From Hymenobacter glacialis (GTDB lineage: Bacteria; Bacteroidota; Bacteroidia; Cytophagales; Hymenobacteraceae): a DNA stretch of 50,306 nt. Of this stretch, positions 32,491 to 41,720 are shown piece by piece; positions within the stretch are counted from its first letter, which is position 1; every line of letters starts with the position of its first letter. A program made the position numbers and the translations under genes. Where the stretch lies: positions 1 to 50,306 of the forward strand of contig NZ_MDZC01000052.1 in assembly GCF_001816165.1 (NCBI RefSeq). Reading direction: 5' to 3'. The notes below the pieces were generated by a model that did no database searches, was not told the origin of the DNA, and saw nothing but the letters and a program-made list of their open reading frames with translations.

Positions 32491-34560
32491 ATGAACCAGG
32501 GTAGGAGTGAGAGCATAAAAACCGTTGTTGTGATAAGAAAGAAGTTGAAAGTGAGCGTTTTCAGGAATATTGCCAAGCTGGTTTTGGGGCTTGGAGTGGT
32601 GGCGGGGGTGGTAGTGCCGGGCCTGGCCGACGGCCAGGAGGCCGACACCGCGGAGCGAGCTAGCTCCATCAGTGAGATGCTGGCCCAGGGCCGGCCCACG
32701 GTGCCGCCCGGGTATTTTCTGTTTCCCATTGCGCCGGGCAAGCCCGGTTTTCTGGCCGGGAGCATGGGCGAGCTGCGGCCCAACCACTTCCACGGCGGCC
32801 TCGACATCAAAACCGGCGGCGGGGTAAATCAGCCCGTGTACGCTGCGGCCGAGGGCTACATTTCGCGCCTCAAGCAGTCGTCGTTCGGCTACGGCAACGT
32901 GCTCTACATCACGCATCCCAACGGCCTGACCACCGTGTACGGCCACCTCAACGAATTCCGTGGCCCTGTGGCCGCCGAGCTGCAGCGCCGCCAGTACCAA
33001 AAGGAGAGCTACGAGCTGGAAGCCTTCTTCGAAAAAGACCAGTTTCCGGTGAAGCGGGGCGAGGTGGTGGCCCTGTCCGGCAACACCGGCGGCTCGGCGG
33101 GCCCGCACCTGCACTGGGAAGTGCGCGACGCGCAGGACCGGCAGTACAACCCGCTGCAGTGGGGCGGCTTTCCGGAGATACAAGACCACGTAGCGCCTAC
33201 GCTGCAGGCCTTCGGCCTGGAGCCGCTGGGCATCGACTCGCGGGTGCAGCGTGTGTTTGCCAAGGCCGTGTTTGCGCCCAAGGTGCTGCCGGGGCCGGGT
33301 GCGGCCACGGTATGGCCCGACACCATCAGCTGCTTTGGCGCGGTGGGCCTGCTCATTCAGGGCTTCGATAGGTTTGACAATGCCTGGAACAAAAACGGCA
33401 TTCAGCGCGTGACGATGCAGGTGAACGGCCAGCCGTTCTACGAGCACAACATCGACGCCGTGCCCTTCCCGGTAGGCACGCGGCAGGTGGCCAATTTTGT
33501 GGATTTCGCCTACCAGTACGGCCAGGGCCGCACCATGCAGAAGCTGTGGGTGGACGAGGGCAACGACCTAAGTATATACAACACCGGCCCCACCAAGGGC
33601 CGCCTGCTGGTAGAACCGGGCAAGGTGTACAACATCGATATCACGCTGGCCGATTCCTACAACAACCAGACGCCGGTGCGCTTGGTGCTGCGCGGCGAGC
33701 AGCCCGCCTACTTCAAAACCCGCTCGGCGGCGGCCAAAAAGCCGGCCCTGCGCTTTGAGGTCACGCGCAACCTGCTCAAGGCCGTGGCCACGGACCCCAG
33801 CGCCGACTCGGGAGCTGCTAATCTGGTGCTGCTGCGTGGCAGCCGCCGCCTCGAAATTAAGCCCAGCTACACCCAAAACAGCGAAAACGTGTACCTCTAC
33901 GACCTGCGCGCCGGCTTGCCCGATTCGCTGCGCTTCGGGGGCATCACCAAGAAATTTGACCGGCAGCTGCTGGTGGCCGCGGGCAAAGAAACCAGCTACG
34001 CCACCGCCTACCTCAACCTGGCTTTCGGCCCCGAGTCGGTGTTCGACAACGTGTACGTGGGCACCACTTTCCTGCCCGAAGCCACCGGCCGCGGTTTCTG
34101 GACGGTGGGCAGCCCCGCGCTACCCCTTTACCGCCCCGTCACCCTCACCCTAAAGCCCGCCACCCCGCCCACCGACCCCGCCCGCACCGCCATTTACTCG
34201 GCTACCAAAAACGGCGGCAAGGCCTATGTGGGCGGCAAGTGGGACGACAAAGGCCAGATTACGGCGTCTATTCGGCAGTTCGCCTCCTACCGCATTCTCA
34301 CCGATTCGGTGGCGCCGAAGGGCAGCCTGGCAGGGCGGCCGGCCGGCCAGTTGCTTTTCCGGGTGAGCGACGACCTCTCGGGCCTGGCCAGCTACCGCCT
34401 ATTTGTGGGTGGCAAATTCCGGCTGTTGCGATTCGAGCACAAGAACTCCACGCTCTTCACCGTACCCACCGACACGCTGGGCCCGCGCCTGCGCGGCCCC
34501 GCCGAGCTGCGCCTCACCGACCAGGCCGGCAACGAGCGGGTGATTCCGCTGAGCTTGTAA
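32491..34560 (+). CDS. M23-family metallopeptidase (LysM-free, large)
   Basis: The protein is 689 residues from the ATG at 32491 (MNQGRSESIKTVV); a TTG five codons earlier is also in frame. A hydrophobic helix at ~30-47 acts as a signal or anchor. The M23 catalytic domain sits at about 75-220: H101-x3-D105 in HFHGGLDIK, H152 in VYGHL, and H206-x-H208 in GPHLHWEV. All zinc ligands are present. About 470 residues of beta-rich sequence follow with no known domain that I can name. M23 peptidases cut peptide bridges in peptidoglycan or activate other hydrolases. It is followed by a small hairpin and a composite repeat. Confidence 0.9.
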   Translation: MNQGRSESIKTVVVIRKKLKVSVFRNIAKLVLGLGVVAGVVVPGLADGQEADTAERASSISEMLAQGRPTVPPGYFLFPIAPGKPGFLAGSMGELRPNHFHGGLDIKTGGGVNQPVYAAAEGYISRLKQSSFGYGNVLYITHPNGLTTVYGHLNEFRGPVAAELQRRQYQKESYELEAFFEKDQFPVKRGEVVALSGNTGGSAGPHLHWEVRDAQDRQYNPLQWGGFPEIQDHVAPTLQAFGLEPLGIDSRVQRVFAKAVFAPKVLPGPGAATVWPDTISCFGAVGLLIQGFDRFDNAWNKNGIQRVTMQVNGQPFYEHNIDAVPFPVGTRQVANFVDFAYQYGQGRTMQKLWVDEGNDLSIYNTGPTKGRLLVEPGKVYNIDITLADSYNNQTPVRLVLRGEQPAYFKTRSAAAKKPALRFEVTRNLLKAVATDPSADSGAANLVLLRGSRRLEIKPSYTQNSENVYLYDLRAGLPDSLRFGGITKKFDRQLLVAAGKETSYATAYLNLAFGPESVFDNVYVGTTFLPEATGRGFWTVGSPALPLYRPVTLTLKPATPPTDPARTAIYSATKNGGKAYVGGKWDDKGQITASIRQFASYRILTDSVAPKGSLAGRPAGQLLFRVSDDLSGLASYRLFVGGKFRLLRFEHKNSTLFTVPTDTLGPRLRGPAELRLTDQAGNERVIPLSL

Positions 34561-34586
34561 CCTGTGGTGAATAGCACAGGAAAAAC

Positions 34587-34781
34587 AGAACGTCATGCTG
34601 AGCTTGCCGAAGCATCTCTCCTGCGCCTCTTGTCATCCTGAGCCCAGCGAAGGACCTTGTCCCCGAGAAACGAGTTGTTCGCCGGTGAAAGGATGCTTCC
34701 TTCGGTACGCCAGATTAATCATGACAAGAGGCGCAGGAGAGATGCTTCGGCTGCGCGGACGCCAGATGAGCATGACGTTCT
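34587..34781. repeat. Composite palindromic intergenic repeat (copy 5)
   Basis: Outer arms AGAACGTCATGCTGAGCTTG ... and ... GATGAGCATGACGTTCT. The inner element runs from TTGTCATCCTGAGCCCAGC to TAATCATGACAA and is inverted relative to the inner element of copy 1. The right outer arm (GCTTCGGCTGCGCGGACGCC) is the same variant as in copy 1. It lies between the M23 and Bcp genes. Confidence 0.9.
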
Positions 34782-34818
34782 AATATTCAGCCCTCGTACC
34801 CTCATAACCTTTAAAAAT

Positions 34819-35265
34819 ATGCTCCTCGAACCCGGCCAACCCGCCCCTGATTTCACCGCCCTCGACCAGGACGGCAACACCATTAGCCTGGCCGACCTGC
34901 GCGGGCAGCGCGTGGCGCTGTACTTCTACCCCAAGGACGATACGCCCGGCTGCACCGCCCAGGCCTGCAACCTGCGCGACCACCAGGAGGAGCTCACCGC
35001 CCGCAACATCAAGGTCATCGGCGTGAGCATAGACGGCGAGGCCGCCCACAAGAAATTCGCCCTCAAGTACGACCTGCCCTTCCCGCTGCTGGTGGATACC
35101 GATAAAAAAATAGTGCAGGACTACGGCGTGTGGCAGGAAAAGAAAAACTACGGCAAAACCTACATGGGCACCGTGCGCACCACGTTTCTCATTGACGAAA
35201 ACGGGGTGATTGACAAGGTGATTAAGAAAGTAGACACCAAGGAGCACGCCGCGCAATTGCTCTAG
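34819..35265 (+). CDS. bcp: Thiol peroxidase of the Bcp/PrxQ type
   Basis: The protein is 148 residues from the ATG at 34819 (MLLEPGQPAPDFTALDQ). The frame is open far upstream through the repeat, but the family starts here. The peroxidatic Cys45 is in PKDDTPGCTAQAC, with the resolving Cys50 in the same helix, as in PrxQ/BCP enzymes. A conserved Thr/Arg around RTTFLID completes the active site. It reduces hydroperoxides using thioredoxin in the cytoplasm. It is a single gene between two palindromic repeats. Confidence 0.95.
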   Translation: MLLEPGQPAPDFTALDQDGNTISLADLRGQRVALYFYPKDDTPGCTAQACNLRDHQEELTARNIKVIGVSIDGEAAHKKFALKYDLPFPLLVDTDKKIVQDYGVWQEKKNYGKTYMGTVRTTFLIDENGVIDKVIKKVDTKEHAAQLL

Positions 35266-35313
35266 CCACTGGGCTTTTGGCTGCAGCTGAAAAGCAGCTT
35301 GAATTAACATGAG

Positions 35314-35407
35314 CGTCATGCTGAGCTTGTCGAAGCATCTCTACCGCAGTAGTATCAATGCTGATTCAACGAAGCGGTAGAGATGCTTCGACAAGCTCAG
35401 CATGACG
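35314..35407. repeat. Palindromic intergenic repeat (copy 6)
   Basis: Arms CGTCATGCTGAGCTTGTCGA ... mirrored to 35407, core AGCATCTCTACCGC, loop AGTAGTATCAATGCTGATTC. It is nearly the same as copy 4 but complete in the left arm. Confidence 0.95.
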
Positions 35408-35516
35408 TTCAGGCGCTTGCTGGTGTATAGCTACATAAGGTACTGGTTTGCAGCTAAAAAGGCCTGTTATTTGGATGGATTGAGCGAGTTCGCGCACCAG
35501 GTTGCCTGAGCTTCCG

Positions 35517-35548
35517 TTGCCCAACTTGCGCCCGTGGTCTTACCTTTA
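35517..35548 (+). promoter_or_regulatory. Possible promoter of the transketolase gene
   Basis: -33 TTG at 35517-35519, a 21-nt spacer and -7 TACCTTTA at 35541-35548, one base off consensus. The ATG is at 35575. Confidence 0.5.
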
Positions 35549-35574
35549 CCAGACCAACAAATTTCTTACTTGAT

Positions 35575-36438
35575 ATGCCCCAGACCGCTGAAATTGCTAC
35601 TGCTGACTTAAAAGAAATTGCTGCGCAGGTGCGGCGCGACATCGTGCGCATGGTACACGCCGTGAATTCCGGCCACCCCGGCGGCTCGCTGGGCTGCACC
35701 GATTTGCTGGTGGCGCTCTACTTCAAGGTGATGAAACACACCCCCCAGCCGTTCAACATGGACGGCACGGGCGAGGACTTGTTTTTCCTCTCCAACGGGC
35801 ACATTTCGGCCACCATTTACTCGGTGCTGGCGCGCTCGGGCTACTTCCCGGTGAGCGAGCTGGCCACGTTCCGCAAGCTCAACTCGCGCCTGCAGGGCCA
35901 CCCCACCACGCATGAGGGCCTGCCCGGCATTCGCGTGGCTTCGGGCTCGCTGGGCCAGGGCCTGAGCGTGGCCTGCGGCGCCGCCCAGGCCAAAAAGCTC
36001 AACGGCGACGACCGCCGCGTGTTCGTGCTCATGGGCGACGGCGAGCTGGAGGAGGGCCAGAACTGGGAGGCCATTATGTACGCCGCCCACCACAAAATCG
36101 ACAACCTCATCGGCATCATCGACCGCAACGGCCAGCAAATTGACGGCTCCACCGCCGAAATCGCCGGCCTCGGCGACCTGCGCTCCAAGTTTGAAGCCTT
36201 TGGCTGGCACGTGCTCGAAGCCGATGGCAACGACTACGCCACCCTGCTGCCGGCCCTCGAAGCCGCGCAGGCCGCCACCGGCCAGGGCAAGCCCGTCATG
36301 TTCGTGATGGACACCAAAATGGGCTACGGCGTCGATTTTATGATGGATGGCCACAAGTGGCACGGCGTAGCACCCAACGATGCCCAACTGGCCACCGCCC
36401 TGGAGCAGCTGACGGTGGGCACCGTGGGCGACTACTAA
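35575..36438 (+). CDS. Transketolase, N-terminal (thiamine-binding) half
   Basis: The protein is 287 residues. It corresponds to the N-terminal domain of transketolase: SGHPGGSLGCTDLLVALY (His34), FLSNGHISATIYSVLARSGY, a central SGSLGQGLSVACGAA, and the ThDP motif GDGELEEGQNWE starting at 154 with Asn185 in DRNGQQ. It lacks the C-terminal pyrimidine-binding half (TK-PYR and tail), which split enzymes encode in a second gene. That partner is not adjacent: the next gene is folE. It functions in the pentose phosphate pathway only with the second subunit, which must be elsewhere in the genome. Confidence 0.92.
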   Translation: MPQTAEIATADLKEIAAQVRRDIVRMVHAVNSGHPGGSLGCTDLLVALYFKVMKHTPQPFNMDGTGEDLFFLSNGHISATIYSVLARSGYFPVSELATFRKLNSRLQGHPTTHEGLPGIRVASGSLGQGLSVACGAAQAKKLNGDDRRVFVLMGDGELEEGQNWEAIMYAAHHKIDNLIGIIDRNGQQIDGSTAEIAGLGDLRSKFEAFGWHVLEADGNDYATLLPALEAAQAATGQGKPVMFVMDTKMGYGVDFMMDGHKWHGVAPNDAQLATALEQLTVGTVGDY

Positions 36439-36461
36439 GGGCTGATGCGCAACGGGCTCAC

Positions 36462-37096
36462 ATGCCAACCTCACGGGACCCCTCCGGGGCAGACCCCCTC
36501 TCCAAAAAAGAGGGGGAACCTGACGATTCTGCGGCAAGCAAATCCGGTTCTATCAGTGGCCATTTTGAGGCCATCATGCGGCAGCTGGGCCTGACCTGAC
36601 CGACGACAGCCTGGCCGGCACGCCGCGCCGTGTGGCCAAGATGTACGTGCAGGAATGGTTCAAGGGCCTCGACCCGAAAAACCGGCCGGAAGTGCGCATG
36701 TTTGAGAACCGCTACAACTACCACCAGCTGCTGGTGGAGCGCGACATCACCCTGTTTTCGTGTTGTGAGCACCACTTTGTGCCCATTATTGGCAAGGCCC
36801 ACGTGGCTTACCTGCCGGGCGCCAACGTGGTGGGCCTGAGCAAGCTCAACCGGGTGGTACAGTACTACGCCCGGCGGCCGCAGGTGCAGGAGCGCCTCAC
36901 CCGCCAGATTGCCGAAGAGCTGAAGCAGAGCCTGGGCACCGACGACGTGGCCGTGCTCATCGAAGCCGACCACTTGTGCGTGATGAGCCGCGGGGTGAAC
37001 GATACCAGCAGCTCCACGCTGACCAGCGAATACAGCGGGCGCTTTGCGATGGACGAGGCGTTGCGCGGGGAGTTTCTGCGGCAGATTGGAAAGTAA
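36462..37096 (+). pseudogene. folE: GTP cyclohydrolase I, frameshifted as sequenced
   Basis: The C-terminal ~155 residues are intact from [19 protein letters not shown] for zinc and the active site, [20 protein letters not shown], and the HLCVMSRGV cysteine and [10 protein letters not shown]. Upstream, [11 protein letters not shown] is in another frame and ends in TGA. Adding one G after 36593 converts CTG-ACC-TGA into CTG-GAC-CTG and gives [19 protein letters not shown], the normal family text. The corrected gene is 211 residues from the ATG at 36462. Its first ~30 codons are unlike the family and include a hairpin from the 10.1-kb repeat family. It makes 7,8-dihydroneopterin triphosphate, the first step of folate synthesis; a broken copy would be a major loss, so an indel error is likely. 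Confidence 0.85.
36494..36516. repeat. Short hairpin from the 10.1-kb repeat family inside the folE start region
   Basis: CCCCCTCT-CCAAAAA-AGAGGGGG (8-bp stem) matches CCCCCTCTCCAACAAAGAGG at 10091 except for one base. It lies inside the frame assigned to folE codons ~11-19, which suggests that an element end has been fused to the gene or that the true folE start is further downstream. Confidence 0.7.
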
Positions 37097-37177
37097 GCAG
37101 GCTCGTTGTACGTTCACGCTCCGGAACGGAAGCCCGGCAGTTTCGACGCGTGTGCCGAAACCACCGGCGCGCCGTTC

Positions 37178-37185
37178 TACCTTTG
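37178..37185 (+). promoter_or_regulatory. -7 box of the TIGR01777 gene
   Basis: TACCTTTG is a perfect TAnnTTTG match 15 nt before the ATG at 37201. The -33 box is not evident. Confidence 0.5.
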
Positions 37186-37200
37186 CCTGTTATTAGCGCC

Positions 37201-38133
37201 ATGACCGAAAATTCTCCCCGCAAAGTCCTCATCACCGGCGGTACCGGTCTCATCGGCTCCCGCCTGTCTGAAATACTGATTGACAGCGGCTACGAAGTGG
37301 CACTGCTAAGCCGCGAACCCGCCAAAAGCAGCCATTACCGCACCTTCCGCTGGGACCCGCGCGCGGGCACCATCGACGAGGCGGCCGTGCCTTACGCGGA
37401 CTACATCGTGAATCTGGCCGGTGCCAGCGTGTCGGACGGCAAGTGGACCGATGAGCGCAAGCGCGACATCATGACCAGCCGCCTCGGCGGCCTGGCCCTG
37501 CTACACCGCGAGCTGGCCAAGTCCAACCACCACGTAAGGGCCTTTATCTCGGCCTCGGCCATTGGCGTGTACGGCGACACCGCCAGCATTGTGCTCACCG
37601 AGGAAACCCCGCCCGGCCTGCCTACTCACGACTTTCTGGCCGATGTGGCCCACCAGTGGGAGCTGGCTGCCGAGCCGGTGGCGGCGCTGGGCATCCGCAC
37701 GGTGGTGCCGCGCATCGGCATTGTGCTGAGCACCGAAGGCGGTGCCCTGCCCCAGATGGCGCGGCCCATGAAGCTGGGTGCCGGCGCGGCGCTGGGCAGC
37801 GGCAAGCAGTACATGTCCTGGATTCACCTCGACGACCTCTGCCGCCTGTTCATGGCCATGATAGACGACTCCACCTGGCGCGGCACCTACAACGCCGTGG
37901 CCCCGGCGCCGGTCACCAACCTGCAATTCACTGAAACGCTGGCCCAGGTGCTGCACCGTCGCCTGGTGCTGCCCAAGGTACCGGCCTTCGGTCTCAAGCT
38001 CGCCCTGGGCGAGATGAGCGACATTGTGCTGGCCTCGCAGCGGGTGAGCGCCAAGAAAGTCCTAGACCACGGCTTCTCATTTGAGTACCCGGAGTTGCGA
38101 GAGGCGCTGGAGTCGCTGTACGCCGACGAGTAA
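37201..38133 (+). CDS. TIGR01777-family NAD-dependent epimerase/dehydratase-like protein
   Basis: The protein is 310 residues. Rossmann motif VLITGGTGLIGSRLSEIL is at about 9-26. YIVNLAGASVSDGKW and the RKRDIMTSR helix are hallmarks of the TIGR01777/SDR39U1 family, as are FISASAIGVYGD and the C-terminal DUF1731-like segment (ELREALESLY). Activity is unknown in bacteria. It is separated from folE by a 104-bp gap with a good -7 box, so it has its own promoter. Confidence 0.92.
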   Translation: MTENSPRKVLITGGTGLIGSRLSEILIDSGYEVALLSREPAKSSHYRTFRWDPRAGTIDEAAVPYADYIVNLAGASVSDGKWTDERKRDIMTSRLGGLALLHRELAKSNHHVRAFISASAIGVYGDTASIVLTEETPPGLPTHDFLADVAHQWELAAEPVAALGIRTVVPRIGIVLSTEGGALPQMARPMKLGAGAALGSGKQYMSWIHLDDLCRLFMAMIDDSTWRGTYNAVAPAPVTNLQFTETLAQVLHRRLVLPKVPAFGLKLALGEMSDIVLASQRVSAKKVLDHGFSFEYPELREALESLYADE

Positions 38134-38186
38134 CGCAGTTCGGGTTGTTATTTAATACGCCCTATCAGAAGTGAGTCAGTAGCCCA

Positions 38187-38200
38187 AGAACGTCATGCTG
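38187..38200 (+). repeat. Truncated repeat end (copy 7)
   Basis: AGAACGTCATGCTG matches the left end of the palindromic family and stops at the core. The mirrored arm is missing. It is a solitary fragment between convergent genes. Confidence 0.6.
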
Positions 38201-38274
38201 TTAGGATACTTAGACACATTTTTAACAAGGCAGTAACACGCCAAAATGCCTTTGGGCGGTGCCTCCCTGCGGTT

Positions 38275-40673
38275 TTAGCGGCGCGGTAGGCTGTCGGGCA
38301 CCCCGCCGGTGCCGGCGTTCATCCGCTCCAGCAGGTTGTCGGCGGCGATGGTGTCCACGGGTTCGGCGCGGCGGCGCGGCTCAGCGGGCGACACGCAATT
38401 GTATTTCTTGCTGATTTTGACGGAGGGCTGTGGGAAAGGGCCCTGGGTGTAGTCCAGCTCTTTGTCGCGGTATATCTTCTCCATGAACTTGCCGAAGATG
38501 GGCAGGGCCGTACGGCCTCCCTCGCCCTGCTGCGAGCCCGTGAAGTGCGTGCTGCGGTCTTCGCCACCCACCCACACGCCGGTCACCAGGTCTTTGGTCA
38601 TGCCCATGTACCAGCCGTCGGAGTAGTTGGAAGTGGTGCCGGTTTTGCCACCTATCTGGTTGTTGTTGCGAAAGAGTTCGTAGTCCCACAGGGCCTGGGA
38701 GGTGCCGCCGGGCTCCTCCATGCCGCCGCGCAGCATGTAGGTCATCAGCCAGGCCGTTTCGGCGGAGATGGCGCGTTTCTGCACCGGGTCAAACTGCTTG
38801 ATGACGTTGCCGTTGCGGTCTTCGATGCGCGTAACCAGCCGCGGTTCGCTGCGGAAGCCGTTGTTCATGAACGTGCTGTAGGCATTCACCATTTCAAACA
38901 CGCTCACGTCGCCGCCCGAACCCAGGCCGATGCTGGGCACCGCCAGCAGGGGGCTGGTGATGCCCATTTTGTGTGCGTATTTGGCCACGTTCTCCCACCC
39001 TACTTTCTCGGTGAGCTGCGCGGTCACCGAGTTCACGGAGCGGGCCATGGCATAGCGCAGCGTCATGTTGATGCCCGTGTATTCGCGGGTCACGTTGTCG
39101 GGCTTCCACTCCATGGGCTGGCCGTTTTCCACGTAGTTGATGGTCACCCGCTCGTCGCGAATGCGGTCGCAGGGCGAATAGCCGTTGTCGAGGGCCGTGA
39201 GGTACACAAAGGGCTTGAAAGTGGAGCCGGCCTGGCGCCGGCCCTGCTTCACGTGGTCGTACTGAAAAAAACGGTAGTCGAGGCCGCCCACCCAGGCTTT
39301 GATGTGCCCCGTGTAGGGGTCCATGGTCATCATGCCGGCACGCAGGAAGTGCTTATAGTACGCCAGCGAATCGAGCGGCGACATGACCAGGGTGGTATCG
39401 CCGTCGTCCTTTTTCCAGGTAAACACCTTCATCGGGCGCTTGGCATTCAGGGCCGAATCCAGGCGAGCGGGCTGGTTTTTGTAGCGGTTGGCGAGGGTTT
39501 TGTAGCTCTGCGTGCGCTTCATTTGGGTGGCAATGAAGTTGGGTATTTCATTGCCTTCGTCGTCCACCCACGGGTCCCGGCCCTTGTTGCGCCAGAAGTT
39601 GTCGAACTGGCGCTGCAGGGCCTTCATTCGCTCGTGCAAAGCATCTTCGGCATGGGCCTGCATGCGGGAGTCGATGGTGGTGTAGATTTTTAAGCCGTCG
39701 CGGTACATGTCGTGGCCGGTGCTGTCGCACCAGGCATCCACAAACTGACTGATGGCGCTGCGGAAGTAGGTATCGGGCCCGTCGATGTGCTTTTCCACGT
39801 GGTAATCGAGCACGATAGGCGTGGTTTTGAGCGCGGCGATTTCGGCGGCTGGCAATACCTGGGACTGCCCCATGCGGTCGAGCACCACGTTGCGCCGCCG
39901 CAGGGCCGCCACCGGATGGAAGCGCGGATTGTAGGCGGTGGGGTTGTTGAGCACGCCCACCAGCATGGCGGCTTCTTCGGGCTTGAGGCTGTCGGGCGAG
40001 GTGTTGAAGAAGGTTTTGGCGGCTACTTTGATGCCGAAGGCGCTGGAGCCGTACTCCACGGTGTTGAGGTACATCCGCAGAATTTCCTCTTTGGTGTAGC
40101 GCTGCTCCAGGTCCACGGCCGTGAGCCATTCCTTGGTTTTGGCCACAATGGTGCTCACCACCGGGATGTAGCCCAGGGCCCCGCGGCTTTGCTGCCGCCG
40201 AATTTTATAAAGGTTTTTGGCCAGCTGCTGGTGATGGTGGAGCCCCCGCGCTTCTCCCCCCGCAGAGAAGCATAGAAGCCGCCCAGCACGGCCGTGAGGT
40301 CGATGCCGGAGTGCTCGTAGTAGCGCACGTCTTCCGTGGCAACGAGGGCTTTGATGAGCAGAGGAGACATTTTACTCAGCGGCACCGGCGAGCGATTTTC
40401 GCGGAAGTACTTGCCAATCAGCACGCCATCGGACGTGTACAACTCTGAGGCGCGCTCCACTTTAGGGTTTTCCAGGTCGGCCAGGCTGGGCGACTTGCCA
40501 AAGAGAAACATAAAATTGGTACTCACCAAAACGGGGTACACCAGGAACAGTATCACCACCAACCCAAACAGGACCCAGGCCCAGCTAGTGACCCGCAACA
40601 GCCAACGACGGCGCGTAGCAGTGGGTTTGGGGCCGGTAGAAGCGGAGGCAGCAGTTGGTTTGAGGTTGGCCAT
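38275..40673 (-). pseudogene. Class A penicillin-binding protein (PBP1A type), frameshifted as sequenced
   Basis: With one base restored the protein has 799 residues from the ATG at 40673 (MANLKPTAASAS). One N-terminal transmembrane helix (WAWVLFGLVVILFLVYPV) is followed by the GT51 domain with ATEDVRYYEHSGID and RGGSTIT-QLAKNLYK. The break lies between these: near 40230 the text reads STIT-SSWPKTF, and adding one C (ACC CAG) gives STITQQLAKNLYKIRRQQS. The C-terminal transpeptidase has GSTFKPFVYLTAL (SxxK), SVNSV (SxN) and KTGTTSNYSDGWY. It makes and cross-links glycan strands in the periplasm. A total loss is improbable, so the frameshift is probably a sequencing indel. Confidence 0.9.
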
Positions 40674-40814
40674 GCGGGGCAACTGGTGGAAGACGGGACA
40701 GCCACCCAACCGGGTGCGGCCCCGCCGCGAGGAACGGCAAATATACCAGCCGCCTGCCCCGCAAGGTCAGTAGTTTTCCGGCGCTGGCAAAATTGCCGGG
40801 GCCCGGAGACAACT

Positions 40815-41273
40815 TTATCTGCGCTGCCGGGCGGCCAGCAGGGCCTGGTGGTGCACGTTGCGCTGGGCCTTGGCCCGGCGGCGCTGCCAGCGCCACACCA
40901 ATTCGCCCAGGGCCAGCAGGATAATGGCCAGGCCCAGGAAATAGCTCCAGTGCAGCAACCGAACCTGATTGCGCGTGGGCGAGTCCAGCTCCTGAAACAA
41001 CAGCAGCCCCCACAGTTCATCGAGCAGGGTAAACACCCATACGGCCGTAGCAAATACCCGCCCGGCCCGGCCCAGGGCCAAATGCCAGTGCAGCAGGTAG
41101 AGCACCACCCCTGGCAGCGCCGACAGCAGCACCAGCGGCGCTGCTTTCACCAGCGGAAGGCCCAGAAATATGATGCTCAGCGTCTCTTTTAGCACCTGCG
41201 CGCCGGCCAATGCCCGGCCAATGCGCGAGAGCTTGGGAACAGCTGGCAGCGGGTGCACGTGAGAAGTGGGCAT
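40815..41273 (-). CDS. Hypothetical membrane protein
   Basis: The protein is 152 residues from the ATG at 41273 (MPTSHVHPLPAVPKL). About four hydrophobic segments are visible (near 27-47, 48-70, 78-93 and 112-130), with a basic C-terminal tail (WRWQRRRAKAQRN). The family is not recognised. It is on the same strand as, and upstream of, the PBP gene, but 141 bp apart. Confidence 0.6.
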   Translation of the reverse strand: MPTSHVHPLPAVPKLSRIGRALAGAQVLKETLSIIFLGLPLVKAAPLVLLSALPGVVLYLLHWHLALGRAGRVFATAVWVFTLLDELWGLLLFQELDSPTRNQVRLLHWSYFLGLAIILLALGELVWRWQRRRAKAQRNVHHQALLAARQRR

Positions 41274-41327
41274 AAGGCAGATGCTGTTAGGAGTAAGCCA
41301 ATTAGCCGCCAAGATACTGATTTGCGG

Positions 41328-41720
41328 CTAGTAGCGCCGTATCATCATGCGGGTGCGCTGGCAGTACCAGGTCAGCACCACAATGAGCAGTCCTTTTACG
41401 GAATCCAGCAACAAGTTGTCGGGTTTACCGAAGGTGTAGTAAATGCCGATGCCAATACCTATCCACCACAGGCCCAGCACGTAGCACCACGTGGCGTAGC
41501 TGGGTCGCCGTTGCCATACCTGCCCAAACGCCACCAGGGCCGCCAGCGACACAAACAACAGCAGCCACCCGATGATGTAGGTAAGGAACTTGGTTTCCGG
41601 CCCGTATTTCGCCCCAAACTGCGTGAGGGTGAAAGCCGGCGCGAAAAAGGCCCCTCCCGTCAGCGCCAATTCTACGACCAGGGCGATGAACAGGACCAGT
41701 AAGAGCAGGGTTCGGGGCAT
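41328..41720 (-). CDS. Hypothetical four-helix membrane protein
   Basis: The protein is 130 residues from the ATG at 41720 (MPRTLLLLVLFIAL). Helices at about 4-25, 44-66, 76-95 and 105-120. The motif TYIIGWLLLFVSLAALV and a short basic tail (QRTRMMIRRY) are seen. It resembles small DUF-type membrane proteins of Bacteroidota but I cannot name one. It is on the same strand as the next membrane gene (41273), 54 bp upstream. Confidence 0.6.
   Translation of the reverse strand: MPRTLLLLVLFIALVVELALTGGAFFAPAFTLTQFGAKYGPETKFLTYIIGWLLLFVSLAALVAFGQVWQRRPSYATWCYVLGLWWIGIGIGIYYTFGKPDNLLLDSVKGLLIVVLTWYCQRTRMMIRRY

Noticed and set aside
36494..36600. Programmed frameshift in folE
   Set aside because: No slippery heptamer or stimulatory structure at the break; a plain 1-base loss explains it and similar losses occur in other genes here.
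38545..39693. 382-aa plus-strand ORF opposite the PBP gene
   Set aside because: Shadow frame; His/Gly/Val-rich with no recognisable motif, while the minus strand holds SxxK, SxN and KTG motifs.
40225..40235. Two separate genes for GT51 and transpeptidase halves of the PBP
   Set aside because: The break is in the middle of the GT51 motif STITQQLAKN, which cannot be a domain boundary.
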